Positions 7,969 to 16,707 of a stretch of 64,000 nucleotides of DNA are shown here, in pieces. The notes under the pieces were generated by a model. It was not told the DNA's origin. It ran no database searches and saw only the letters and a program-made list of their open reading frames with translations. The DNA comes from Gemmatimonadota bacterium (GTDB lineage Bacteria; Gemmatimonadota; Gemmatimonadetes; Palauibacterales; KS3-K002): positions 124,001-188,000 of the forward strand of contig CP070815.1 of NCBI GenBank assembly GCA_020344215.1, written 5' to 3'. The position numbers and the translations under genes were made by a program. Positions within the stretch are counted from its first letter, which is position 1. Each line of letters starts with the position of its first letter.

Positions 7969-8690
7969 CGCGGGGCGTGGAGGTCGAGTCCCAGCTCGGT
8001 GATCTCCGGGTATCCAGGCAGCTCGACTGGGGCGCCCGGTTCCCGGGCCTGGTTCAAGGCATTACCCTCCGGGCGCCTGATCTCGATTTCGGCAGCTCGC
8101 CCCGGGGCGGTTGGGCGACCCTGCAGAGCTCGGCCGGTATCCCGCGCGTCGCTTGCTGCCGCCAGGTACACGGCGCCGCGGTGGCAGTGTACGACGATTC
8201 ACACTCCTCTGGCGTCAAAGTGCTCGGCGACGCCGATGCCATCGTCACTGCCCGGGAGGGGGTGCTGCTGGCGGTGACCGTGGCCGACTGCGTCCCCGTC
8301 TTCGTAGTCGAGCCGGTGCGGCGCCTGCTGGGACTGGCCCACGCCGGGTGGCGCGGCACAGCGGCCGGGATCGCGGAGGCCACACTAGGAGCCATGTCAC
8401 GCCTTGGAGCGGAGGTCGCCTCGCTTCATGTGCACCTTGGGGCTGCGATTTGTCGGAAATGTTACAAAGTAGGACCCGAGGTCACCGCCGCGCTAGGAGT
8501 CCCCGAGGGCACCCGCCACGTTGACCTCCGCGACCATATCGCTCGAAGCGTCCGCGCCCTGGGGGTCGATTCGGGGCGGCTGACCGCATCGCAGCGCTGT
8601 ACGCGCTGCGATTCAGGGTCGTTCTACTCGTATCGGGGAGGGGATCGAGGGCAGCGGATGTGCGCCTTCCTCGGGTGGTCCGCAGGTTGA
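7965..8690 (+). CDS. pgeF: Peptidoglycan editing factor PgeF (YfiH/laccase-domain family)
   Basis: Multicopper-oxidase-like 'laccase domain' protein of 241 residues. Members hydrolyse wrongly built UDP-MurNAc-L-Ser precursors or act as purine nucleoside phosphorylase, using a zinc site. The ligands are visible: CRQVHGAAV (His), VADCVPVF (Cys) and [13 protein letters not shown] (His). Further family motifs are [15 protein letters not shown] and the C-terminal [19 protein letters not shown]. The GTG start overlaps the murA stop by four bases (GTGA), so it is coupled to murA; both act on cell-wall precursors, which favours the editing role over nucleoside phosphorolysis. The tail of the gene also contains the -35 box of the next operon. 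Confidence 0.9.
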   Translation: MTRGVEVESQLGDLRVSRQLDWGARFPGLVQGITLRAPDLDFGSSPRGGWATLQSSAGIPRVACCRQVHGAAVAVYDDSHSSGVKVLGDADAIVTAREGVLLAVTVADCVPVFVVEPVRRLLGLAHAGWRGTAAGIAEATLGAMSRLGAEVASLHVHLGAAICRKCYKVGPEVTAALGVPEGTRHVDLRDHIARSVRALGVDSGRLTASQRCTRCDSGSFYSYRGGDRGQRMCAFLGWSAG

Positions 8691-8715
8691 TTTCCCGCCG
8701 GGCCATGTCTATATT
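8687..8715 (+). promoter_or_regulatory. Sigma-70-type promoter of the rimP-nusA-infB operon
   Basis: TTGATT at 8687-8692, overlapping the pgeF stop codon, and TATATT at 8710-8715 are separated by exactly 17 bases. Transcription should begin near 8722, leaving a leader of about 115 bases before rimP. Confidence 0.6.
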
Positions 8716-8726
8716 TTGGCCGCTGT

Positions 8727-8799
8727 TGGGGTGAGGCGCTAAGTCACGGCCGCAGGGCCTTTTGAGCAGTGGGGACGCAGTAACCACCCCACTTTTTTA
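8727..8799 (+). promoter_or_regulatory. Candidate transcription attenuator in the rimP leader
   Basis: Within the presumed leader, TGGGGTG at 8727-8733 can pair with CACCCCA at 8786-8792. That pairing would break the downstream terminator stem, which uses 8787-8794. The two helices are therefore mutually exclusive, the layout of an attenuator. A small stem (GGCC, GCAG loop, GGCC) sits between. A terminator-bearing 'rimP leader' class has been proposed in other bacteria; whether this is homologous is not known. Confidence 0.45.
8769..8799 (+). terminator. Intrinsic terminator upstream of rimP
   Basis: A 7-bp stem AGTGGGG (8769-8775) pairs with CCCCACT (8788-8794), with a 12-base loop and a run of six T (8794-8799). 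It lies downstream of the operon promoter and upstream of rimP, so it would act on the operon's own leader and not only on read-through from pgeF. Confidence 0.7.
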
Positions 8800-8837
8800 T
8801 TGCCGGGGCCGGGCTGGCCTGCCGGGCGTCAGAGAGC

Positions 8838-9365
8838 ATGGCTCAGAGGGAGCGCAGGGTCGACGAAGAGCTGGAGCGGACGGTCGAGGCCGTGCTCGAT
8901 GGGCTCGGCTACGAGCTGGTTGAACTGGATAAGGCCGGCCAGCGCGCTCGACCGATCCTGCGCCTACGCATCGACCGGCCCGGGTCGGAGCCGGGCCGCG
9001 GCGTGACGGTGGACGACTGCGCGCGGGTCAGCCGTGAGCTGGAGAAGGTGCTGGACACCTGGGAGGACCTGCCCTCGGGCTACCTGCTCGAGGTCTCCTC
9101 GCCGGGAGTCGAGCGGCCGCTGCGCAAGCGCCGCGACTTCGAGCGCGCCGTCGGTCGTGAGATCGCCGTGCGGGGCTACGAGCCGCTGGCTCAGGGCGCC
9201 AAGCGGTTAGAGGGCGTTCTGCTGGGGATCGAAGGTTCCGGAGTTGCCGAGCGACTGCGTGTGAAGTTGCGAGATGAGAGTGAGGTCGAGGTTCTCTGCT
9301 CGGCGATTGCCAAGGCGAACCTCGTCTTTCGCTGGGACGAGCTCGGCAAGACCCGAGAGCCGTAG
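8838..9365 (+). CDS. rimP: Ribosome maturation factor RimP
   Basis: Factor for late assembly of the 30S subunit, acting in the cytoplasm on pre-30S particles. The 175-residue product shows the two-domain RimP pattern: VLDGLGYELVELD near the N-terminus, VTVDDCARVSRELEKVLD and YLLEVSSPGVERPLRKRRDF at the domain junction, then a C-terminal SH3-like barrel ending SAIAKANLVFRWDEL. The gene heads the nusA-infB operon as in most bacteria. The ATG at 8838 gives the conserved N-terminus, though it lacks a strong Shine-Dalgarno. The leader contains a candidate attenuator. Assignment is secure from motifs and context together. Confidence 0.95.
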   Translation: MAQRERRVDEELERTVEAVLDGLGYELVELDKAGQRARPILRLRIDRPGSEPGRGVTVDDCARVSRELEKVLDTWEDLPSGYLLEVSSPGVERPLRKRRDFERAVGREIAVRGYEPLAQGAKRLEGVLLGIEGSGVAERLRVKLRDESEVEVLCSAIAKANLVFRWDELGKTREP

Positions 9366-9448
9366 CGCAGCGTTCCGGCAGGAACTCAGGTAGAAGTCGA
9401 GTCCCCGGAATGCGGGGGCGTGTAAGAGAGCAAGGGAGCATCGTACGG

Positions 9449-11038
9449 ATGGCCAACGCGGGACAAGTTCTAGAAGCCTTTAGGGTGATGACGGCCCACA
9501 AATCGTTGTCGCGAGATGAGCTGCACGATCTGATCAAGGATGGGATCCAGGCGGCCCTCGCGAAGCGATACGGTCCCAATGTGCAGGCTGAGATCACCAT
9601 CGACGAAGAGAAGGGAAAGATCGACATCGTCGTCCTCAAGGAGGTCGTCGAGGAGGTACTCGATCCTTCCCGAGAGGTGAGTGTTAATGAAGCGCGCTGG
9701 GACGACCCGGACTTCCAGGTCGGTGATCTGCTCGAGATCCCCGTAGAGTTCGCCGATTTCGGGCGTACGGCCGTGCTCGCCGCAAAGCAGCGCATCATCC
9801 AGCGGGTGCGTGAAGGCGAGCGCAACCGTATCCGCGAGGAGTTCGCCGACAAGATCGGCGAGCTCCTCTCCGGCGAAGTCCAGGCCATCGAGCGCGGCAA
9901 GCTGGTGGTCATGCTCAACGTGCTGCGTGAGGCTGAGGCGATCATCCCCTGGCGCGAGCAGAACCCGCGTGAGCGGTTCCGTCAGGGCGAGCCGATCCGG
10001 GCCGTCTTGAAGAAGCTTGAGGAGACGCCCAAGGGCCCGCGCCTCATCCTATCGCGTGCCGATCCGGGTTTCGTCGCCGCGCTGTTCAAGCTCGAGGTGC
10101 CGGAGATCTACCAGGGTGTCGTGAAGATCGTCGATATCGCCCGAGAGGCGGGCGGCCGAACGAAGATCGCCGTCGTCTCCAAGGACGACTCGATCGATCC
10201 GGTGGGCGCCTGTGTCGGACTCAAGGGCTCGCGCGTGCAGGCGGTGGTCTCCGAGATGGGGGGCGAGCGGATCGACATCGTGCCCTGGCACCCCGATCCG
10301 GAGATCTACGCTAAGCGTGCGCTCGCGCCCGCTAAGGTCGCCAAGGTGATCTCGGAGGCTGAGCAGAAGGTCATCACGGCGATCGTCGACGAGGACCAGC
10401 TGTCACTCGCCATTGGGCGGAACGGACAGAACGTGCGGCTGGCCTCGCAGCTCATCGGTTGGCAGATCGACCTCTATTCCAGCCGCGAGTGGATGGAGCG
10501 AGGTGCGCAGAGCGCACTCTTCCGTGCGACCGAGGAGTACGAAGGCGCGGCCGACTTCTCGCTGAAGGAGCTGGACATCCCGCCAGCTGTGCTGGCGGCA
10601 CTCGATGAGGCGGGCTACGAGACGTTCCTTAACATCATCGACCTGGAGCGCGACGATTTCCTGCGCATCTCCGGGCTCGATGCTGAGCACGCCGAGCTGC
10701 TGGAGAAGCTGATCGAGGAGCTTACGATCGTTGAGGAGCCTGTGGAGCTGTCGGGGGAGATGCCGCCGGATGCCAAGCCGGTAGCGTCGGGTGGGCCGCT
10801 GGTGGAAAGCGACGAGGACGTCGAGGAAACGTCTGAGGTGGCAACCGAGCCCGGCGAGTCCACGATTCAGGCCGAAGGTGCGGAGAGCGATGAAGCGGCT
10901 GCCGTAGGTAATGGTGATCCGGCCACTGAGGCGGAGGCAGCGCCCGGCGCCGAGGCGCTGGAGGTGGGAGAGATCGCGCCGCCCGTTGAGGCGGATGTGG
11001 AGGCGGTCGCGGAGGGTGAACCGGACGAGCGAGCCTAA
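9449..11038 (+). CDS. nusA: Transcription termination/antitermination protein NusA
   Basis: RNA-polymerase-binding elongation factor that modulates pausing, termination and antitermination. The 529 residues hold an N-terminal RNAP-binding domain ([20 protein letters not shown]), an S1 domain (about residues 135-200), two KH domains ([21 protein letters not shown] and [20 protein letters not shown]) and one helix-hairpin-helix-like repeat (about 375-425, [20 protein letters not shown]). After that comes a disordered tail of about 100 residues very rich in Glu, Asp, Ala and Pro. The ATG at 9449 is preferred because AAGGGAG lies about 10 bases upstream; an in-frame GTG or ATG near 9410 would add 13 residues with no conservation. 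The next gene starts inside the end of nusA. Confidence 0.97.
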   Translation: MANAGQVLEAFRVMTAHKSLSRDELHDLIKDGIQAALAKRYGPNVQAEITIDEEKGKIDIVVLKEVVEEVLDPSREVSVNEARWDDPDFQVGDLLEIPVEFADFGRTAVLAAKQRIIQRVREGERNRIREEFADKIGELLSGEVQAIERGKLVVMLNVLREAEAIIPWREQNPRERFRQGEPIRAVLKKLEETPKGPRLILSRADPGFVAALFKLEVPEIYQGVVKIVDIAREAGGRTKIAVVSKDDSIDPVGACVGLKGSRVQAVVSEMGGERIDIVPWHPDPEIYAKRALAPAKVAKVISEAEQKVITAIVDEDQLSLAIGRNGQNVRLASQLIGWQIDLYSSREWMERGAQSALFRATEEYEGAADFSLKELDIPPAVLAALDEAGYETFLNIIDLERDDFLRISGLDAEHAELLEKLIEELTIVEEPVELSGEMPPDAKPVASGGPLVESDEDVEETSEVATEPGESTIQAEGAESDEAAAVGNGDPATEAEAAPGAEALEVGEIAPPVEADVEAVAEGEPDERA

Positions 11039-11351
11039 GGCGTCTGACCGTCTGTTGAGCGGTTTGGGGCTCGCAGCGCGAGCGGGGCGCTTGCGCGTCG
11101 GGCTCGATGCGGTGACCCGGTCGGTGCGCAGCGGCGAAGCCGCGGCTGTGGTCGTTGCGGGCGATGCGCCGGTAAGCATACGACGTAAGCTCGCACGAGT
11201 CTTGAGCGGCGGCACGCCGCCGCACGTGGTCGTGCTCGACGGTGACCGTCTTGGACGCGCGGTAGGGCGTGAGCGGGTGGTCGTAATGGCGGTGACCGAC
11301 AGATCGCTTGGACACCGCGTAGTGGAGTTGGCAGAGGCTGTACAGGATTAG
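11016..11351 (+). CDS. L7Ae/L30e-family RNA-binding protein (YlxQ-like)
   Basis: Small basic protein, 111 residues from the GTG at 11016, which overlaps the end of nusA. The sequence LLSGLGLAARAGRLRVGLDA followed by AAAVVVAGDAPVSIRRKL and VVVLDGDRLGRAVGRERVVV is typical of the L7Ae/L30e/Gadd45 fold; the position between nusA and infB is where Firmicutes carry ylxQ. YlxQ-type proteins bind kink-turn RNA; the target here is unknown. The usual companion ylxR (a small zinc-ribbon-like gene) is absent between nusA and this gene. The exact start is uncertain because no good Shine-Dalgarno is seen; TTG at 11053 is an alternative but would remove basic residues only. Confidence 0.8.
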   Translation: MNRTSEPKASDRLLSGLGLAARAGRLRVGLDAVTRSVRSGEAAAVVVAGDAPVSIRRKLARVLSGGTPPHVVVLDGDRLGRAVGRERVVVMAVTDRSLGHRVVELAEAVQD

Positions 11352-11371
11352 CGGACAGGAGGATTTCACCC

Positions 11372-13996
11372 TTGGCAAAGATGCGGGTTTACGAGCTGGC
11401 GAAGGAATTCGAGATCAAGAGCGAAAGCTTGATCCACCTGCTCAGGGAGATGGACATCCCCGTCCGCAGCCACATGTCCGCGTTGGATGAAGGGCAGGTT
11501 GCTCGCGCCCGCACGCGGCTGGAGCGCGACAAACGTCGGCCGGACATGAAAGGTGGAAAGGGAGATACCGCTGCCCGGCGTCGCCGGCGTCGTCGCGTTG
11601 TGGAGAGGGGGCCCGAGTTGGCCGAGCTGGCGGTGGCGGAGGCCGACGAGGTCGAGCCTGCGGTCGCCGTCGAGGAAGAAGCCGCCGGAGCGCCGCTCGT
11701 CGAAGTCGCGGGTGAGGTCGGCGAGCTTACCGCCGCCGCCGAACTGGCGGAGCCGGCGGTCGAGGAGTTTGTCAGCGTCGAGGGCGAGGGCGCCGAACCG
11801 ATCGCGGCCGAGGCCGCTGTGGTCGAGGAAGAGGCTGCGGAGGCCGCCGTGCCCGGCGCCGAGGAGGAGCTCGAGTTCGCCGCCGAGCTGGCGGTACCTG
11901 CGCGGCCGCTGCCACCCGCGCCCGTGGCGCCTGTCTTCCGGGAGCCACCGAAGGAGGAGGGCAAGCCGGCCGGCGTGGTCCGTATCCAGGCGGAAGGCTA
12001 CACGCTCGACGGGCGCCGCCGCCGCCGTGGCCGCAAGAAGAAGAAGCGAACGCGGGTGGATCAGGTAGCGGTCCAGCAGAATATCCGGCGGACCCTGGCC
12101 AAGATGGAAGGGCCCACGTCGGCGCGCCGCAGGCGCCGCGACGTAGCGGAGAGGCTCGAGCGCGAGGCGGCCGAGGCCGAACGCCTGGCGGAACAGGAAC
12201 GCACAACGGTGCGCGTGCCGGAGTTCCTCACCGTCGCCGAGCTGGCCGACCTCATGGGCGGCTCGCCCAACGAGATCATCACTTCGGCCTTCAAGAACCT
12301 TGGGATGATGGTCACGATCAACCAGCGGCTCGATTTCGATCAAATCGAGCTGATCACCGAGGAGCTCGGGTACAAGGCGGTTCACGAGGACGAATACGGC
12401 GCCGACGTCATCGCTGAGGTGCAGACGGCGGACCCGGAGCGCATCTCCTCGAGGCCGCCTGTGGTAACCGTTATGGGTCATGTCGACCACGGGAAGACGT
12501 CGCTGCTCGACTACGTCCGCAAGACGAACGTGATCGCCGGTGAGGCCGGCGGCATTACCCAGCACGTCGGTGCCTACCACGTCGATGTGGATGGAGACCG
12601 CAGCATTACGTTCCTCGACACACCGGGTCACGCCGCGTTCACCGCGATGCGCGCCCGCGGGGCCGACGTCACCGACATCGTGATCCTCGTCGTCGCTGCC
12701 GACGACGGCGTCATGCCCCAGACTCGGGAGGCGATCAGCCACGCCAAGAACGCCGGCAAGCCGATCATCGTCGCCGTCAACAAGATCGATCTGCCGGCGG
12801 CGAACGCGATCAAGGTCAAGCGCGAGCTGCTCGAGCACGAGGTCGTTATCGAGGAGTTCGGCGGCGAGGTGCTGAGCGCCGAGATCTCCGCCAAGTCGGG
12901 CCAGGGGATCGATGACCTGCTCGAGAAGATCCTCCTCCAGGCCGAGATGCTGGAGCTCAGTGCTGATCCGGGGCTCGCCGCCCGCGGAACGGTCATCGAG
13001 GCGGAGCTCGATAAGGGCATGGGTCCCGTCGCCACGATCCTGATCACCGAGGGGACACTCTCGATCGCCGACGGCTTCGTCTGCGGCATCCACGCCGGCC
13101 GCGTTCGGGCGCTGCTCGACGAGCGGGGCCACAATGTCGAGTCCGCCGCGCCCGGAATGCCCGCCCGCGTTCTCGGCTTCGAGGGCGTCCCTCAGGCTGG
13201 TGACAGCCTGATCGTCCTCGAATACGAGCGCGCCCGCGAGATTACCGGGAAACGGCAGCAAATCGAGCGCGAGAGGGAATTCCGGCGCAGGAGCCAGATC
13301 GGTCGCCTCGAGGACGTATTCGAAGCCGTGCAGGCCGGCGAGAGCACCCAGCTCGCACTCATCATCAAGGGCGACACCGACGGCTCCGTCCAAGCGCTAT
13401 CGGACGAGCTCGAGCGCCTGTCCACCGGCGAAGTCGAGGTTAGGGTGATCCACCGGGGCGTCGGCGCAGTGAACGAGAGTGACGTTCTGCTGGCCCAGAC
13501 CGGCGGCGCGATCATCATAGGCTTCCACGTAAGGCCGGACCGTGGGGCCCGCGAGCTGGCCGAGCGTGAGGGTGTCGATATCCGCTCCTACCGCGTCATC
13601 TACGAGGCGGCGGAGGAGGTGAGAGCGGCGCTCGAGGGCATGCTGGCCCCTGAGGAAAAGGAGATCATCCTCGGCGTGGCGGAGGTCCGCCAGCTGTTCA
13701 GGGTGCCCAAGGTCGGGACGGTCGCTGGCTGCTATGTCAGCGAAGGCGTGATAGACCGAAACGCTCGCATTCGCGTGCTACGCGAGCATGTCGTCGTATA
13801 CGAGGGCAGGCTCGCTAGCTTGAAGCGGTTCAAGGATGACGTCAAAGAGGTGAAAGCGGGCTACGAGTGCGGTATGGCGGTCGAGAACTACAGCGACGTG
13901 AAAGTCGGGGACATTCTCGAAGCCTTCCGTGTAGAGCAGATCGCCCGCACGTTGGATGGCGGGGTAGCCCAGGCCGGTGTCGGCGGCGAAGACTGA
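11372..13996 (+). CDS. infB: Translation initiation factor IF-2
   Basis: GTPase that brings initiator fMet-tRNA to the 30S subunit and promotes subunit joining. The 874 residues start with an IF2_N domain (VYELAKEFEIKSESLIHLL), then a long low-complexity linker of Glu/Ala/Val and Arg/Lys clusters, a second IF2_N motif (VPEFLTVAELADLMGG), and the G domain from about residue 369 (GHVDHGKTSLL, DTPGHAAFTAMRARG, NKIDLP). Domains II-IV follow, with the fMet-tRNA-binding domain at the end (EGVIDRNARIRVLREHVVVY). The start is TTG at 11372 because AGGAGG (11357-11362) stands 9 bases before it; the ATG at 11381 would be three residues shorter. TTG initiation is less common and may limit expression. Confidence 0.97.
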   Translation: MAKMRVYELAKEFEIKSESLIHLLREMDIPVRSHMSALDEGQVARARTRLERDKRRPDMKGGKGDTAARRRRRRRVVERGPELAELAVAEADEVEPAVAVEEEAAGAPLVEVAGEVGELTAAAELAEPAVEEFVSVEGEGAEPIAAEAAVVEEEAAEAAVPGAEEELEFAAELAVPARPLPPAPVAPVFREPPKEEGKPAGVVRIQAEGYTLDGRRRRRGRKKKKRTRVDQVAVQQNIRRTLAKMEGPTSARRRRRDVAERLEREAAEAERLAEQERTTVRVPEFLTVAELADLMGGSPNEIITSAFKNLGMMVTINQRLDFDQIELITEELGYKAVHEDEYGADVIAEVQTADPERISSRPPVVTVMGHVDHGKTSLLDYVRKTNVIAGEAGGITQHVGAYHVDVDGDRSITFLDTPGHAAFTAMRARGADVTDIVILVVAADDGVMPQTREAISHAKNAGKPIIVAVNKIDLPAANAIKVKRELLEHEVVIEEFGGEVLSAEISAKSGQGIDDLLEKILLQAEMLELSADPGLAARGTVIEAELDKGMGPVATILITEGTLSIADGFVCGIHAGRVRALLDERGHNVESAAPGMPARVLGFEGVPQAGDSLIVLEYERAREITGKRQQIEREREFRRRSQIGRLEDVFEAVQAGESTQLALIIKGDTDGSVQALSDELERLSTGEVEVRVIHRGVGAVNESDVLLAQTGGAIIIGFHVRPDRGARELAEREGVDIRSYRVIYEAAEEVRAALEGMLAPEEKEIILGVAEVRQLFRVPKVGTVAGCYVSEGVIDRNARIRVLREHVVVYEGRLASLKRFKDDVKEVKAGYECGMAVENYSDVKVGDILEAFRVEQIARTLDGGVAQAGVGGED

Positions 13997-14058
13997 GCCG
14001 GCGCAAACCAACCACTGCTCGCGATAGGCGACGCGCACAGCCTGACGCTCAAGCTGCC

Positions 14059-14340
14059 GTGGTCGTAAGCGTTATAGCGTGGGAGCTGCACTTGAACGGG
14101 TGCACCTCCCTGAAACAGAAGCGGGCGATACTGCGGAGCCTTAAGGATCGGCTCCGTGGGCGGCACAACGTAGCGGTGGCCGAGACAGACCATCAGGACA
14201 CCTGGCAGCGAGCAGAGCTCTGCGCTGCCACCGTGTCTACCGATCGGAGACGGGCGGAGGAGGTGCTGAGCCGGGCCGACGCGCTTGTGGCCTCCGAGCC
14301 CCGGGTCCGCATCGTCGACAGCGCCACTTACTTCTACTGA
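14059..14340 (+). CDS. DUF503-family protein
   Basis: A 93-residue protein from a GTG start: VVVSVIAWELHLNGCTSLKQ, KRAILRSLKDRLRGRHNVAVAE and a C-terminal RIVDSATYFY. These are the marks of DUF503 (YlxP-like), a ferredoxin-like family of unknown function usually found between infB and rbfA, exactly as here. In some Firmicutes ylxP is linked to ribosome or translation functions, which suggests the same for this one, but no activity is established. The frame is open further upstream, inside infB, but conservation begins at this GTG. No strong Shine-Dalgarno is present, so translation may be coupled to infB. Confidence 0.85.
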   Translation: MVVSVIAWELHLNGCTSLKQKRAILRSLKDRLRGRHNVAVAETDHQDTWQRAELCAATVSTDRRRAEEVLSRADALVASEPRVRIVDSATYFY

Positions 14341-14398
14341 GCTCGGTCGCCCAATCCCGGGATCGTGTGATGACCGCCGCCGTCCCCTTGGTGAACCC

Positions 14399-14779
14399 AT
14401 GGCAAGAGAGTACTCACGTACCCAAAGACTCGGCCCGCTGCTGAAGGAGGAGATCGCGCGTCTGCTGCAGCGCGAGGTCAAGGACGCCCGGATCGGGATG
14501 GTTACCATCACCGACGTGGAGGTCACCTCCGATCTCAAGCAAGCCACCGTCTACATCCAGGCCCCCGGCGATGAGAGCAGCAAGGCGGAAGCCATTGAAG
14601 GCCTCGCCAGCGCTGCCGGATTCATCCGCTCCCGGATCGGGCGCGAGCTGAGGATTCGACGGACGCCGGAGCTGCGTTTCGTGCTCGACCGCACGCAGGA
14701 AAGAGCGGCGCGTATCCACGAGCTGTTGGCCGAGGTCGCCGAGCCCGACGAGCCGCCAGAGGGCGAGGATGGGAGCTGA
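14399..14779 (+). CDS. rbfA: Ribosome-binding factor A
   Basis: KH-fold protein that helps mature the 5' end of 16S rRNA in the small subunit, with a role in cold adaptation. The product of 126 residues begins REYSRTQRLGPLLKEEIARL and carries KDARIGMVTITDVEVTSDLK, QATVYIQ and GRELRIRRTPELRFVLDRT, all RbfA hallmarks. The ATG at 14399 was chosen for the conserved start; the frame extends 38 codons upstream with no similarity. The acidic C-terminal tail (EVAEPDEPPEGEDG) is normal. The 3' end overlaps truB by 11 bases, so the two are coupled. Confidence 0.96.
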   Translation: MAREYSRTQRLGPLLKEEIARLLQREVKDARIGMVTITDVEVTSDLKQATVYIQAPGDESSKAEAIEGLASAAGFIRSRIGRELRIRRTPELRFVLDRTQERAARIHELLAEVAEPDEPPEGEDGS

Positions 14780-15662
14780 GGCTGTCGGCTTGCTCCTCGT
14801 TGACAAGCCGGAAGGTCCCACGTCGCACGACATAGCCGCGATCGCCCGCCGAGCTACCGGGGTCCGGCGCGTCGGCCACGCAGGCACCCTCGACCCCTTC
14901 GCCAGCGGTCTCTTGCTGCTGTGCGTGGGGTGGGCGACCCGGCTCACCGAATACCTCGTCCCGCTGCCCAAGCTGTACCGTGGTGTGATCCGCCTGGGGG
15001 AGCGCACCGACACCGACGACCAGACCGGGAAGCCGATCGACCGGAGCGATGGCTGGCGCGACCTCGACGCGGCGGCGATTCGGCGGGCACTGGGGGCTCG
15101 GGTCGGCGAGATCGAGCAAACCCCACCTGCCTTCTCGGCCAAGAAGCTCTCGGGCCGGCGCGCCTACGATGTGGCGCGTGGGGGCGGGACCGTCGATCTG
15201 AGGCCGCAGGTCGTGACGATCCGGAGGCTCGAGCTCTGCGACCTCTCACTGCCCGACCTGACCGTGGAGGTCGAGTGCTCTAGCGGTACTTATATCCGCG
15301 CGATCGCCAGAGATGTCGGCGAAGAGCTGGGCGTAGGCGGACATCTGGCCGTACTGCGCAGGCTGCGGATCGGGCCGTTCGACGTTGGAGAGGCGATCCT
15401 CCTGGATCGTGACACGCCTTGCGAGGAGGTGCGCGCGCGGCTCCGGCCCGCAGCAGAGGCGGTCGTGGGCCTCGAGCGCGTGGATCTCGAGCCCGAAGCC
15501 GCAAGGTCCTTCTGTCACGGCCAGCCTGTCAGCTGGCGCGGGCGGACGATCGAAGGCCCGGCCGCCGCATTCTCGAACGGTGCTCTGGTGGCGATTGCCG
15601 AGCTTAAGGAGGATCGTTTGTGGCCGAGGAAGGTGTTCGGCAAGATATGGAGTCAAGGGTGA
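14769..15662 (+). CDS. truB: tRNA pseudouridine(55) synthase
   Basis: Makes pseudouridine 55 in the T-loop of tRNAs. The 297-residue length is normal. Motif I is GLLLVDKPEGPTSHD, and motif II with the catalytic aspartate is VGHAGTLDPFASGLLLLCVG. QTPPAFSAKKLSGRRAYDVAR and CSSGTYIRAIARDVGEELG follow. The C-terminal part is a short PUA-like domain ending KVFGKIWSQG. The ATG overlaps the end of rbfA. The run rbfA-truB-ribF-rpsO-pnp is the common bacterial order and supports the call. Confidence 0.96.
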   Translation: MGAEAVGLLLVDKPEGPTSHDIAAIARRATGVRRVGHAGTLDPFASGLLLLCVGWATRLTEYLVPLPKLYRGVIRLGERTDTDDQTGKPIDRSDGWRDLDAAAIRRALGARVGEIEQTPPAFSAKKLSGRRAYDVARGGGTVDLRPQVVTIRRLELCDLSLPDLTVEVECSSGTYIRAIARDVGEELGVGGHLAVLRRLRIGPFDVGEAILLDRDTPCEEVRARLRPAAEAVVGLERVDLEPEAARSFCHGQPVSWRGRTIEGPAAAFSNGALVAIAELKEDRLWPRKVFGKIWSQG

Positions 15663-15677
15663 GCGGAGTCAGGCCAG

Positions 15678-16637
15678 GTGGCACACGCGACTGAGAACCA
15701 CGGACTGCCATCTCACGCTCAGGGAGCCGCCATCACGGTGGGCACGTTCGATGGCGTCCACCGTGGGCATTGGGCCGTCTTGCGGCGACTGCGCGAGGTG
15801 GCCCGCGGGCACGGTTTGCACAGTGTGCTCGTCACCTTCGATCCACACCCTCTGAAGATCGTTCGTCCCGAACTCGCTCCGCGCCTCTTGACGACGCCGA
15901 ACGAGAAGAAGGAAATCCTGTCGCTGGCCGGCATCGATTACGCCGTGTTTCTCAGCTTCACGCGCTCGCTCTCGCTCTACCTTCCGGACGAGTTCGTGCG
16001 CGAAGTGTTAGTCGAGCGCTTCCGTCTGAAGCGGTTGGTCGTGGGCTACGATCACGGCTTCGGCCGCGACCGCAGTGGGAGCGCGGAAAATCTGCGGGAA
16101 GTCGGGGCACGCTACGGGTTCGACGTCGAGGTGGTGGAGCCGGCGCGCATGAACGACGAGGCGATCTCATCCAGCGGAATCCGCCGGGCGCTCGAGCGGG
16201 GCGACGTCGAGCGAGCTGCCCAGGGGCTGGGTCGCCCGTACTCGCTGACGGGGGTCGTCGTTCACGGCGAGGGGCGAGGCCGTACCCTGGGCTTCGCCAC
16301 GGCGAACGTCAGCATCGGGCACGGCGACAAACTGCTGCCCCGGGAAGGGATCTATGCTGTGAGCGCCGCCTCTCGAACCCACCAGGGGCCGGGGCTCCTA
16401 CACCTGGGCCCGCGGCCGACCTTCCGGGGGTCGCCACCGTCGATCGAGCTTCACCTGCTGAATTTCGACGGCGAGATCTACGGCGATCTGGTGCGCGTCG
16501 AGTTCCGGGCTCGGCTGCGGGAGATCCAGCCGTTCGCGTCGGCCTCCGAGCTGGTTGAGCAGATGAAGCGGGACCGGGCGGCGGCGGCGGAGTTTTTCCG
16601 GCAGGGCCGCCTTTACAGGGCCGGGGGGCCCGACTAA
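15678..16637 (+). CDS. ribF: Bifunctional riboflavin kinase/FMN adenylyltransferase
   Basis: Converts riboflavin to FMN and then FAD. The 319-residue, two-domain enzyme has an N-terminal nucleotidyltransferase (about 1-185) with TVGTFDGVHRGHWAVLRRL, VGYDHGFGRDRSG and ISSSGIRRALERGDV. The C-terminal riboflavin kinase (about 190-310) has RPYSLTGVVVHGEGRGRTLG and FATANV where most enzymes read PTAN, so Thr-Ala-Asn is kept while Pro is Ala. The GTG start at 15678 is supported by GGAG 10 bases before it. It sits 15 bases after truB in the same operon. Confidence 0.95.
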   Translation: MAHATENHGLPSHAQGAAITVGTFDGVHRGHWAVLRRLREVARGHGLHSVLVTFDPHPLKIVRPELAPRLLTTPNEKKEILSLAGIDYAVFLSFTRSLSLYLPDEFVREVLVERFRLKRLVVGYDHGFGRDRSGSAENLREVGARYGFDVEVVEPARMNDEAISSSGIRRALERGDVERAAQGLGRPYSLTGVVVHGEGRGRTLGFATANVSIGHGDKLLPREGIYAVSAASRTHQGPGLLHLGPRPTFRGSPPSIELHLLNFDGEIYGDLVRVEFRARLREIQPFASASELVEQMKRDRAAAAEFFRQGRLYRAGGPD

Positions 16638-16707
16638 GTTTGACGGTCTATCTAGAGGGGAATAGCCGGCTGCGGCCGGACTCTTTCAGTCAGAGAGTCG
16701 CTACAGG

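Noticed and set aside
11366..13393. A 675-codon open frame antisense to infB
   Set aside because: Long antisense frames are normal in GC-rich DNA when the sense gene uses G/C third positions. The translation shows no known domain, while the sense strand is clearly IF-2.
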